A DNA stretch of 64,000 nt, from assembly GCA_019095985.1 (NCBI GenBank), contig CM032662.1, positions 17,180,859 through 17,244,858 on the forward strand. The letters are read 5' to 3'. This DNA comes from Streblospio benedicti (Eukaryota; Annelida; Polychaeta; Spionida; Spionidae). Under the pieces are notes generated by a model. That model saw only the letters and a list, made by a program, of their open reading frames with translations, searched no databases and was not told where the DNA came from. Below, in pieces: positions 9,920 to 22,200 of this stretch. The position numbers and the translations under genes are program-made. Numbering within the stretch: position 1 is the stretch's first letter; each line of letters starts with the position of its first letter.

Positions 9920-11148
9920 TCCATAGGATTAAATGCTCAAATAGCAAACTCGAATAGCAGGTTTTAGCAAACATCTAAAAGATAGCGAGAAATAATATTT
10001 GAGTGAGTGCAGTGTGCATGGTGGTGGTGGATGCATCAACCCTACCTTGGCTAAAATACGAATTTGAAAGAAATGCAACTCATAATGATATTACCTACAT
10101 GTATAATATTGACCTATGTATTGGTGTGAGATACAATAAGTTAATTCTCATTTCCAAAAGTCTGTTACCGGAAGTAGACCAGTTTTGCTATGTTCGTAAT
10201 ATCATCTATATATAAGATATGTAGGAGTAATGTAGCTGTTCAACATTTCATGTCTTATTCAATGGGAGGGTAATTTGTGGTGACGCCTGCATGTCACAGT
10301 GGCTAGATCTTTTAGAGTATATAGATGTTTATAGTTCAATAAAAACGATTCATTGAAGGCGACATTGTATCAATAAGTGTCATCATTACATTGTCATTTG
10401 TTATTGACTGTCTTCTTCATTTTCATAATTGTCACCCACCGCCATGCTTGTAGGACATCGCTCGCATGTCTATTTGCACTCAGAGTAGACTACTTCACTT
10501 GCACGTTAGAAAGCTTGAAGTTTCACTTTATGGCAATGGAAAAAATAGCTCCATTTCCAATATCAACAGCAGCCCAGTGAAACAAAAATCTTCCAATTAC
10601 AACTGTAAACTTGGTGGCCATGTCCAATAAGATCATGGCTAAAAGGAAGAGCAGAATCCCCATTATGGTGATTGGATGGAAAGAATAAGGTGGAAAGCCA
10701 AGGTTACGTTCAGATTGAAACATGCTGACGCTTAATTGTACATTAATTGGCGACGTGCACCGTTTGTACTTTAGACCACCATTAGGGTCATGCACTCATC
10801 ACAACTCATATAAGCGTCCATCGCCAGCTGTGTACCTCATCAGTGTGTCGGTACCAATTTACGCTCAGAAAGAGAATGCTTTGTTTCCCAGTAAGTGTGT
10901 CATTGATCACAGAAAATAAAATGAAGTAAATAAAACCACCAAAATCTTAATTAATGATCATTATCAGTTGAAATAGATCAGAAATGTGTTCTTTGTTTGC
11001 ACCAACATGTATCAGCTATAGACCTATCTCATTTTTGATACTTGTCTGACATTGACGATAGCCATGTTGCTTGGTTATTCATAGGCTGTTTGTATTCCTA
11101 TTTGGGAAAAATTGGCAGTCTACGTGTGGAATATCGTTCCATGCCAAG
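9920..11148. other. Non-coding stretch with one weak membrane-segment ORF
   Basis: No convincing gene. On the minus strand at about 10530-10665 an ORF has a hydrophobic run beginning MGILLFLLAMILLDM, but it lacks a good donor and any homologous partner, so it is not called as an exon. Confidence 0.35.
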
Positions 11149-13905
11149 TAGAAGAAGAAGAATGTTTTTATTGACAAATGTTACATTTGTAATTATGATA
11201 TAGTTGCAAAAACATATTTATACATGTAACACCCAGCCCTATGGGCTCAATTGTCATAACATATATACAATAATATATACAAATAATATATATAAATAAA
11301 AATAATTATCAAGCCGATTGACCAATAGTGGAATGAAAAGTTGAACATTTATCTATCTTTATATTCACAATTTTTTTTTTCATGGAAGATTTTCAAAAGA
11401 TATTTTGCAAATTTTCTTATATGTTTTTGAACTAAGTAAAGACAACTTTCCAATATCCGTCATATTCTGAAAGTTAGAATATCGTTTTCAATACTGTTAT
11501 AAAATTCTTGTATAGATAAGTTGTAAACTGGACAATGAAAAATGAAGTGAATCTCGTCCTCAATTTTATCATCATTGCATATCTGACATAATCTTTGTTT
11601 GATTTTAAGATTAGTAAAACGACCTGTTTCTATACGAATTGGTAAGATACCCATTCGAAATTGGGCCACCATTGATCTTTCTGCGGAAGATAGGTTCAAT
11701 TTAACATATTTTTCTACACCCTCTTTACACATTATTTGTTTATATAGTCTCAATTTTGGTTTCTTATCGATAAATCTTAACAGTGTATCATTATGTGCAT
11801 TCTCTAATTTATCCTTACACAATTGTAAATCGCATTCTTGTTTCTCCATATAAATATCATTCATGTCTAATTGCCTCAATACATTCTTTATATAATAACA
11901 CCAACTACCCCTGTATGGGTGATTATACATATCATTAAATACTTTCTTTGTGAGTCTAGTGTCAGACATAAGCAACAATCTATTCCAATATCTAAGAACG
12001 TTCAGCTTTCGTTTACATTCATTTGAAACCCATCCTAGATCTTTATACATTGAAACAATTGTACAAAATTTATGAACACCTAAAAATGCCCTAGCTGCTT
12101 TATCAACAACCTTATCTAGATTATCCATCTTATAAATACCTGTAATTTCAGTTCCGTATTCAATTATGGGAAGAACACAGCTATGGAAACATTTTGAATA
12201 ACTCTCGTATGTCATACACTCACCCATTTTCATCTTACTGATTAATGCCCCAAGAGCTCTACTACCCGCAGTCGATAATCTTGATCCATGCTCTTCAAAA
12301 TCTAAATGCTCATCAAAATAAATGCCTAAATACTTATAACATTTTACATAATCAACTGTCTTTTCCCCGTACTTAAATACATTACTATTTCGAGCCTTAT
12401 CTTTTTTTCGAAAACAAACTATTTTGTTTTTTCAATATTAACAGCCATTTGCCATTTGTTGCACCAAGTGTAAACAAAATCTAACATTTTTTGAAGTTCA
12501 TCATTACTTTCTGATAATATAACTACATCATCTGCATACATTAATATTGGTATTTTTTGGCCAAAATAATTTTACACCAAAATTCAAAAGATTTTAACTC
12601 TTCTGCCAGGTCATTGATGAAAATCAGAAATAAAACAGGAGACAATGAGTCACCTTGTTTTACTCCTCTGCCTGTCAAACCAATCTGTCAGGTTATTGTT
12701 CAGTCTAATGCAACTTTGAGTTTTTAAGTGGGTCATAAATTGATTTAATTATTTTATACATTCTCCCAGTTATGCCACTTTTTAATAATTTGTACTTCAA
12801 AAACATCCTATCCAGACCATTAAAAGCCTTCTTAAAGTCAATAAAACATCCCAATAGTTCTCGTCCTTTTTAATATTGAATTTTTTGCGACCGTGTGTAA
12901 AATAAAAAACGATCAATACATGATCGTCCATTGCGGAAACCTCCCTGTTCTTCCGCTAAAAGCCCATTCTCTTGTAAAAAAGTTACTCACCCTGTATGCC
13001 AGAATGGCTGTAAACACTTTAGACACACAACTAATCAAACTAATCCCTCTATAATGACTTGGAATTCTTGGGTCTGTATCTGGCGATTTATGCAGAGGGT
13101 GGACAATGGACTGGTACCAAGGTTTTGGTATTAGCCCAGTATCAAAACATAAGTTAAACAAATTAACCAACAAAGGAACAATACCCTGACATTTTAAAAC
13201 TTCATTTGGGATTTCATCAATACCTTTAGACTTTTTAATTTCAAACGATTGGTAATTTTTATTACCTCTTCTTCACTTATCACCTTATTCATATCGACAT
13301 TACTTTCAAAAAGAGGGTCTTCCATTTCTCGCTCCTTTAGTTTTACAAAATCATTAACTGTATCTTTGAAATTCAAATTATCAGGAACGCCTACCCCTGT
13401 ATTAAGTAGAGTACTAAAAAGACTCCTTCCAGTGCTCAAGAACATAGTTTGTGTTACAATTAATCGAACCATCATTATCATATACTTCCATAGGTATAGG
13501 GCTTATTTTTCTTGGCCCCAGTCTTTTTACATATTCCCAGAAGGCATTTGGGTCTGATGTACAGACCTCCTCAATCTCAAGACTTTTTTTTCCTTGAAAT
13601 AACCGTTTACATTTCTAAAATATTTATCAAACGTATCTTGTGCACACTTATACTCATGACGCAGGTTTCGTTTTTGCAGCCTATTTGTACATTTCCTTAA
13701 TAATTTTTCAGCCCTACAAACCTCCTGCCATTTATTTTCAAGCTCAGAGTTCCAGAATGGATGTCTGACTTTAACTTGTTTATTAATGCCACGCTTAGGT
13801 CTTATAGGTATTCTTCTATCAAATTCCTTTACCAACCCTTTTGATAGCGCACTATATAAACTGTCAACATTTTTCCTGATTTTCCTTACATAATGTTATG
13901 TTTAC
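11149..13905 (-). mobile_element. Non-LTR retrotransposon (LINE), 5'-truncated and decayed
   Basis: Reading the minus strand from about 13.9 kb to 11.15 kb gives the C-terminal two thirds of a LINE ORF2. First comes a pre-RT linker (HPFWNSELENKW, about 13.73-13.77 kb), then RT motifs YRGISLISCVSKVF (about 13.02-13.07 kb), GDSLSPVLFLIFINDLAEE (about 12.60-12.66 kb) and the catalytic MYADDVVIL (about 12.51-12.54 kb). A long C-terminal domain ends in a CCHC-like zinc knuckle. The frame shifts several times in the RT part. The 5' end is missing, which is usual for LINE insertions. The 3' end is near the GAAGAAGAA tract at 11149-11165. Clade not assigned. Confidence 0.85.
11460..12233 (-). pseudogene. 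LINE ORF2 C-terminal part, open
   Basis: The longest intact piece of the LINE: 257 codons on the minus strand ending at the natural stop. It starts downstream of the YADD box, passes through the thumb region (HSCVLPIIEYGTEI) and ends with a zinc-binding pattern CQIC, then H and HC (about residues 218-236), as in the zf-RVT region of many invertebrate LINEs. There is no true start codon for a separate protein. Confidence 0.75.
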
Positions 13906-14222
13906 TATCATACAAGTATGTCTTAACCGACGGTTTCTTTAATGCCCAAGTCATTACCACCTGATAACTTAAACAGGGCTAAAAGGATCGACATGGATTT
14001 GAGATCTTAGCCTTTTGGTGAAAAATGCTCATTTGTTTAGCGGAAGTGGCGTTTAGAGACCATCATGCGCAATAGAATCAGTCGAAAAAAGAGCGCCAAA
14101 TAGAACCAGTAATGGACCCTGTTGATGACATGGACAGAGTTAATATGAAGGTCATATACCCGCATTTGAATAAACAATGATGGTGCGTTTGCAAAGAAAA
14201 GTTGTACCTTTATTTTATCCCA

Positions 14223-14384
14223 GGCAGATCCAGGGTGGCGCATGGGGCGCCCCCCCCCCCCTCTCCCCACCAAAATACTTCATTTTCATAGGGTTTCCAC
14301 ACGTCCGCCACCGATCACCCGTACGAAACGGCCCGTGAAATCCCTGAAGTGCGCCCCCCCCCCTTCTAAAAACCTGGATCTACT
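14223..14384 (-). mobile_element. Small TIR element with GGCAGATCCAGG-type ends, copy 2
   Basis: Bounded by GGCAGATCCAGG at the left and CCTGGATCTACTG at the right. Contains CACCAAAATACTTCATTTTC, the inverse of the core of the element at 5517-5644, and two long C runs that match that element's G runs. Confidence 0.65.
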
Positions 14385-14399
14385 GTTGTTTATTATGGT

Positions 14400-17300
14400 T
14401 ACAGAAGAACTCCCAATTATGACGACCTCTCTATTGAGACAACTTTATACCTATACTACATTATACATAGTCTGTGGTTCCAATTCTTCGCTAGATTAGA
14501 CTAGCAAGATCTTCTATGACAAAACCATCTATCAACGGAGACCAATCAAAGGTGATGATTACACGCCAAATAAATGGAACATATACATGTATATTATTTG
14601 CAAAATCACAATACTGTCCTTATACCTAGACCGACGCTAGCATAGTATGAAATAGCTTTACATAATGCCAAAAAGTTGCCATTTCCTGCTAATGCTGTAC
14701 CCCATGAAAATGTCATCAGGCCACGTTTGCACATAATGCTCGCTACACACGCACCCAGGTTTATGTAGAGTGAGTTTGAAAGAAGTTAGATGCACCTCTA
14801 TTGTGTGTGAGCACATAGGCCTACATTGTTCTCCTTCCTCCCTTAAGACCCACCAAAGGAACGTATCTGTACATGAAACGTTGGATTAGTGTAGGGATTA
14901 CCTAAATATATATGTCTTTATAATTAGTTTCTATTACAAAATCTCTCTGGCTCATAGTTATCTAATTTCAACCAAATCCATGCATTAAAAACTTAGGGAC
15001 ATAAGCTGAGAGGATGTACACTGCACAGTGGCTTTATTCCTTAAATGAAATATAAAACAAACATTAAGGTGTCCGGTATTGCCAAACAGCTTTATCTATA
15101 GGTCGCATTGACACGCCAGAATCTAATTTTATGTGCACCTGATATGGCAAGGACTCATTTTACGAGTCATGGTCTAGAAAATCCCAATACACACAATGTA
15201 TTCACTCAAGCTGATTCTAATAGACCAGTCAACGCGAAAAGCATATTACATAAATCATATCACGCAAAACTGTGCTTTGGAACCCCTTTGAGCATTCTAC
15301 TTTATAATACTCTTTGAGCATGATTGTAGATCAGCATAATGGTTCCATCCACCATGCAACATGCAGGAACGTGAAATAAAGTTACATAAGGGATCTACAA
15401 TTTATCATGGCCCACGGGTGGTCTGAAAATGTGAAACTGTTACAGTATGCTTTTTAGGTCACACTGTATACTGCCAATTTGCGAGCTTCCCTCCCCCGCC
15501 CACCAACCCAAACACCCTACCCTAACGAATAACATGACGTCTCATTGATAATCTGATAGTTGATTAACTCTACTAATAATCAATACTTAATTATTGAAAA
15601 CAAATCATGAATCATTAATATCTGACCATCATTAGATGTTCTGGGGGCTTTTTTGCTGCTATTGCTTCATTGAGGATTTATTCCGCACATCATGCTCTGC
15701 TGACAACCTCTAGCAATTGTTAATTAGATATATCCCCGGAACAAACCGAGTACCCTCACCCTTGAATATCATATGTCAAATTAATGGTAAGGCGAATCGT
15801 AAGAACACTTGGATAAAGAAAGTGATACCAATAATCATGCATATCACACTCTCAAACAATAGAATACAATTTATTTGCGATAGTGTGGGATAGTGTGAAA
15901 AATAACAACAAAACACTAATACCCCATTTTAGATCAGGGTAGGGCATCCTACCGGTTATTCTCAAGGAGCAATGCTAGGTGTTGGTGTTGTGGGTGTCTA
16001 CTTGTGACCTTCTGACTGTAGAAAACCAAAAAGGAAATATATTCAGTCGTTATGAGCCGTATAGTACAACGTCACGGAATGGAACAGTTGCGACACTGTC
16101 CTGATATACGTTTGGAATAGTCACAATACATAATGCAAACACCAGACAACCATTATGTCACCAGACAACCAACCTGGTAGTCCAAATTGCGTTTATCGAA
16201 CGCATGGTAATCTCGAACCATTCCTGCGTTGACATATTGCAAGGCAGCATAAGTAGCCTAAAACGTTGAAGTCGTCTGAACTAGTTGAAATGTGAGTGTA
16301 AACGGTCAAGGAAGACCACCATCAAATGTATTAAAATGCGATTATTGGGTTGTCCGATATTTACATCACAGATTAGTTAACTAATCTGTGTTTACATTTT
16401 AATCTATTGTCGGTGCATCTAATTTGGGCTACAATACTGAAAATAGGCGTTGCAGAAGCGTGCACCAGGTCGTCATATCCGCAGAATCACAGCATGCACA
16501 TATTTTAGGTCACTTCCTGGAGAAGACGAAAAAGGTCACAATAGTTACCTTGGGGAAGATGGAAACTCGGCAGTTACACCACCAAAGATGGAGCCGTAGT
16601 CTGTCGGTGTAAATGCTGTAGGCCCACTGTTAATTATTGTGTCGCTTCAGCTGCTGAAGCAAAGCATTGTGTGTGGTTCGTTTGGAACTAATTGTGTATG
16701 TATGTCTCTGGACAAGCTAGAGGGTTGATGAATTGATTTCGTTCAAACTTTATACAAATATGAGGTATGAGGTGACACTCAAGTTTCCAATGAAACTGTG
16801 CTATCCACAGGGCCGTCATGGTCCATTTTCGGCATTCTTATTACTATTAAATGCACAATTACAGATCAATTTTCTATCCGCTGCAAAAGTCTACTTGGTG
16901 CTGTTTGCTATTTGCTGATACAGGATCAATTATAGCATTACGAAGCCAATGTTAGACAGTGGTATATTATTTGTGACTGATTGCTTTTCATCATGATTTC
17001 CAAACCATTTTAGTGAGCATCTTCATTGTCCATACGTCAGTGTTGTTTTAGTGGTACGGTGCTGGGGTTTTTGAACACTGTTGATATAGTTGTTTTTGTT
17101 GTCCATTCATCTAGTTACTCCAGCTATATCGAGAGCAGTGGGCTATTTTAAAACCTGATTGGAACTAATTGAAGCGGCTGGCATGAATTCAATTTAAGTT
17201 AAATATCATAACTCCCTGGATATCCCCCACCCACACCCACACACTTGGTGAATAGCTTAGTAATTTAGTCATCAAAACGCAACAATGCGAATAGGACGCT

Positions 17301-19125
17301 GCTATCACCAGTGACACAACCTCTTAAGCCACTCAATATATAATCTATAGGAACCTGTTACCACCATTCAGATGGTTCTCGTGCATTGAATAACTTACAG
17401 AGACTAAACCCCCCATTGAAATGCGTGTGGGCCTTAACACTGCATTAAGAAGGATGAATATGACGAGATGTGTAAGATATCCCTGTAAGTTCAACAGTTG
17501 CGGTCATGACCTTGTTCTTCATCCTCAGTTTGGTGATTTCAATAACAATCTATTTATATGTGATTAGAAATATCCCCACAGGCGAGAAAAGAGATCTGTG
17601 TTAACTTAAGCTTCTAAATTAGGAGTCAATTAGGGCGAACACGTACGACTGGGATCATTTTAATTTTTAAATTATATATACTTGTTTGTAAAATTGTAAT
17701 GCAAATATATTCAAGCATTAACATTGTCATCACATATACTAAAATAGATGGAGCCACGGGCATGATAAATTACCCTACCAATCCTGTGCAACCAACCTAG
17801 TTCTGTTCTATTCATTGAACTCCAATTCACAGAGTTCTACCCAATGTTTGTGCAAACAGGCTTACTTGTTCATATTTGAGCCTGTAAACGGTGCACGCCT
17901 TTGCTGAGACCTTCACCTTTACTGGCATGCCAAGTCAACCTTATGAAATTCAAGTGTTTTCAACTTTAACTTACACAAGTTTGCCAGTTCTACACCAAAG
18001 TCTAATCTAAGCACCAGCCCGACATTCACGAATGTCCACACCCCAAATTATATGAAACAAATTATATGAATAGAAAAATACATAAAGAAAAAAGACGACT
18101 ATAGATCCCAAAAGGACGCCTCATAACAAAAAGATTAAAATCTACAATCACAGCACTCCAAAAACAGAATTCCCTTAAAATATCGGGAATGTGCGACGCC
18201 GGCATCGCCGAGTATTGACCCATTGACAGCCGATCACGAAGATGACAGAGTCCACTATTTTCCCCGTCAGCCGGCACTAGTTTGTTCCCGATACATTGTC
18301 AATTTACGCTGTTGATATGCCCCGGGCGGACGATGATTTATGCCTTTGCGGCGGGTGGTCATATTTTAATTATAGTATGCCCACTCTATTTGAAATCGAA
18401 GTGGCATTCTAAGAATTGTCATACAATGGACAGAATTCGGATGCCACTGAAATAAGCGATCTAGTGCGTGACGTAAAAGTCGTTCATGGTACGGCTTTAT
18501 TCCTACGATAAGCCAACATCAATCACGATTATCATAATAAGCGTACATGAAATGGAAAGCAGATAGATGACGGTGATGCGGCCATGATATCGTCTCTCTA
18601 GGATATTGGATAGGATAATCTCATGTCTGTGATAATGTTTTATACGTGAATGGCTATTAACTACTTTAGACTTTAAGTTTAGGAAAAAGAATTGCTAACT
18701 GTATCCTCACAGGAAAAGACCCACACCAGTAGGTTATAGCAGTAATACATTCGACATAGGGATAACACCAGCCCAACGCAGTTTTGAATGAATCGGATAC
18801 TCATTATGTTATAAGCATGTCTCAGCTCCTGGTATACAACATAGTGCATCTATTACATTCATTGCAGCCACTGGCACAATTTAAATTGCAGGGGATAAGC
18901 TAGCATTACATTTGTTTTCTTATTAGATTGGTCATGTTCATCCTAGTTGCAACTGTACGTGTAACTGATTGATAGGTGACAGTGAAAAACAGCAGTACAT
19001 GTTGCTTAAGAGAGAGGCTTAGAATTAGGTAACTTCGTATCCACTAAGAACGACACCTACATAGCCATTGGAATCCAGCCAGGGACACGGACGAGGAGTG
19101 CATACTCGGCTAGTGACCGCCGTCC
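14400..19125. other. Non-coding stretch upstream of the first sulfotransferase anchor exon
   Basis: No gene recognised. A 24-base perfect palindrome with core TTAGTTAACTAA lies at 16367-16390. CGCTTCAGCTGCTGAAGC at about 16645-16662 recurs at about 54507-54524. A patch at about 16830-16880 resembles 45104-45150. ORFs in this stretch are short and lack splice sites or domain motifs. Confidence 0.4.
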
Positions 19126-19234
19126 ATGGGAGGGGTGGGCGGGTGGGCGGGCAGCGCCCTGCTCGTGGTCACCCTGTTCGGCGTGTTCGTCTACCAGCAG
19201 GACAGGAACACGGCCAGCGGCCAGGGACTGTATG
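19126..19234 (+). CDS. Sulfotransferase candidate first exon A (membrane anchor)
   Basis: The ATG is in a good initiation context (CCGTCCATGG). It reads MGGVGGWAGSALLVVTLFGV, then FVYQQDRNTASGQGLY: a short N-terminus, one hydrophobic span of about 15-17 residues, then a polar stretch, as in a type II Golgi enzyme. It ends TATG|gtaggc in phase 1, which is what the 27490 exon needs. Strongly GC-rich, unlike its surroundings. That it belongs to this gene is inference from phase, strand and topology; the intron would be 8.3 kb. Confidence 0.6.
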
Positions 19235-22200
19235 GTAGGCAGCAACATTTCACAATATCTTACAATCAAGGTCTTTTTTTAATTAAAAGAAAACATTTTT
19301 GAAATAAAAAAAAATCATGGATATAATCATGTGTTCAAGTCTATAGCTGAAGAACAAGATTTAATCTGGTGAAGTCTATACATGAGCAACAAGTTTTGAT
19401 CTGGTCAAGTGTTCAGCTGAAGAACAACCTTTCGACTGGCAAAATTATGTAGGTAACGTTGAGAGGGTGTACTAAATGGCGACCACGTGCTGAAGGGGGA
19501 AAGGGGGTGGGTCAATATTAATAATAGTAGGCTGAGATGGAATAATTATTTGTTTCAACACGATTTCCGGCTTTGGAGCCATCAAGTTCCAAATTGACTT
19601 ATAAACTTATGTATAGTGGTTTACTTACAGGTTTGCCAATTAATCGGTTATACTATGCATAGGCGAGTGATCATCTTTATAACATTTGTATTGTTCGGGT
19701 GGTGTGTGTGAATAAGTGATAATCTATGTGCCAGTCGGGCTCGTTGAAGGTTAGGCTGTAGAGCAGACAAATGTGAATGCCCAAGGCGGACACCGCATAT
19801 AATAGAAAAGTCGCCAATTCAGTGGATATGCAGAGGATTCTCCTTTGTATTTCTGAATATTTTACCACATCATCATTATGATCGAATATCTTTATATTAA
19901 GCTAGTTTGATATCAGTAGGACCTTCAGGTACACCAATGAATCAACTAACGTTGCCACTACTTGTACATGTGTCTGTGATGTAAACATATTGAAGGCAAC
20001 ATGCAAATGTGTGTGTGCTGTGGACTAGTGACGTTAAACAATCAGCTAAACCTTAAACGAAAAATAACAAGCGTTCAATAGGATTTGTTTTACAACTCTG
20101 TTTATTCCCCTCCAGTTGACAGAGAGGCTGTCAGGCGACTCGCAGTCACGCATTGAATCTGCCATGCACACTCTATAGCCTTTTTTGTTGCAAATATAAC
20201 AACATTATAATTGAAAAAGATGAGAGATATGTTGTTGTTGTTGTTTTAAATATCCACAGGGAATGTCCTCAGACTTATGGCATGTGAAATCTATAGATCT
20301 TCAACCGCAAAGCAGGACACAACTACTTCCTAATTCCGTAGCATACATATTTATTGCTTGATCTTGGTCACACTGTCCTGAGTATTGCTTCTATAGCCAC
20401 TGTCAATCACCTTCCCCATGCATTCCTCATACATCCCACTATACAGTAAACGTTCAGTTATGAACATTCGTGACTATCAGACTGGGACCTGAAAATAGTT
20501 TGTATAGATTCGTATTTATTGAGTTAGTTTGAGGCTTACACACCGGGCCGGTCCTCATTACAAATGACTTAATCAAACAACCGCATTCAGCCTGGTTGCA
20601 AACAAGTTACAGACCAGCAGCTACAGGTCAATTACCTGACCCTGCAGCCTTGCTTGCTTTCTCTAAACGGTGATCATAAAAAGACACAACATGGTGACCT
20701 TTGGTTTAATACAATGTGTGGGGCCCAGTGACCGACGTCAATGAGGTGTTTGTAAACTATTGATTTATGTTAATAAGTACGTCACGTTGGCGAGGACACG
20801 AGGTTAAATAATATTTTATGTGCGAAGTTGTGTTGTAAAATGTTGTTATGGCGTCACCCTTCATTCAGTTCAACTGTGTACGAATGGACGTTGCCTTAGA
20901 AGATTTGTAACTATTTCAAAGAATGCATTAAAATCTCAGATTGTTAAAAAAAAACACTATACAGACTCCCGCTACTGATTCTCCTCCTCCATGTTAAACC
21001 AAGGTTAAAACCGACAGTACTGCTCACCTGCTGCCTCTTTAATGCCAAAACATCATGTAGATCAAGGGGATGAGTGCGTGTCCTGTGCGGCGAAAGTACC
21101 GTTTTGAAACAGTAAAGCAACTTTTTCATGTCTAACTACTTCTACGGGCAACTCAGCCGTCGCCTCTCTGTAGGTGGGCAGTAAGGAACCAGTACTTCAG
21201 GTCTTATGCTATTACATGTCGTAGACACGCAGGCAAACGTACTGTCAAAATGTCCACACTTCCCGTTGTTTCACAGTCTTAGAGTACTTCTCCGCTTATT
21301 GTCCTCTGCAGCATCCTGATCCCCTTCCACACGCGCCTATATCAAAGCATGAGACCATTGGGTATGTTCAGACAGCTTTATCAATTACATCGTTTAAAAA
21401 ACAATGATCAAAATCTGCGAAAGCCAATCCTTCTACAATTCATCAGATGTAACCGGTATTGTCTTACCACAATCAATCTTTTGTAGGCAGGTTCTTTTGA
21501 ATCTGTAAATCCAAGAAGCAACACACGGTACCGATTATAGTGGTACTTCATCAAATTATGAGCTTGATAATTGATTTTAGTCCAGATTAAAACTATCAGT
21601 AATACATGGTTTCTACACTCTCACCTACTTTTGTGTGCATGTTTTGTTTTACTTCACTCTTGGTAACTGTAAAATATAAACTGATCTACTAAAACATAAT
21701 TCTATCCACAGCCAAAAATAAACTTCTGTACACCAGATTTCGGGTCAAATGATATTTTGAAACTCAACTACCATTTACATGTTTTATAGTCAATTGCAAT
21801 TGCAGTTACGCTCTGGTTTTGTGTGTGTTTCAATTAGTTACAATTGTAAATGAAATTTCTGTAACAATCACATGGATTTAGTTAACTTTTCAATTTATCA
21901 GGACCTTATATGTATAATGAGACGAATAGCTCTTGAGTGCAGGTTGCTTAAATACATTTTTCTCTTGAATATTTGATTACAAATGATGTAAAACATCCAA
22001 TTTGTGAAAAGTATGACCTAATACTGACTATATAAAAGTTGATACCTGTAATTCTGCAGGCTATGCCTTGTCAGGATCTTACTATCAATTATTAGCATAG
22101 TATTATGCATTCATCACAATGCAATGGACCAAGCCACGACGTGAATTTATAAATAGGATTCATGAGGTTAAAATAAAATGTTTGCAAAAAATGCACTTTT

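Noticed and set aside
10523-10795. Minus-strand ORF with a membrane-like run (MGILLFLLAMILLDM)
   Set aside because: No acceptable donor or acceptor and no second exon; probably chance in AT-rich DNA.
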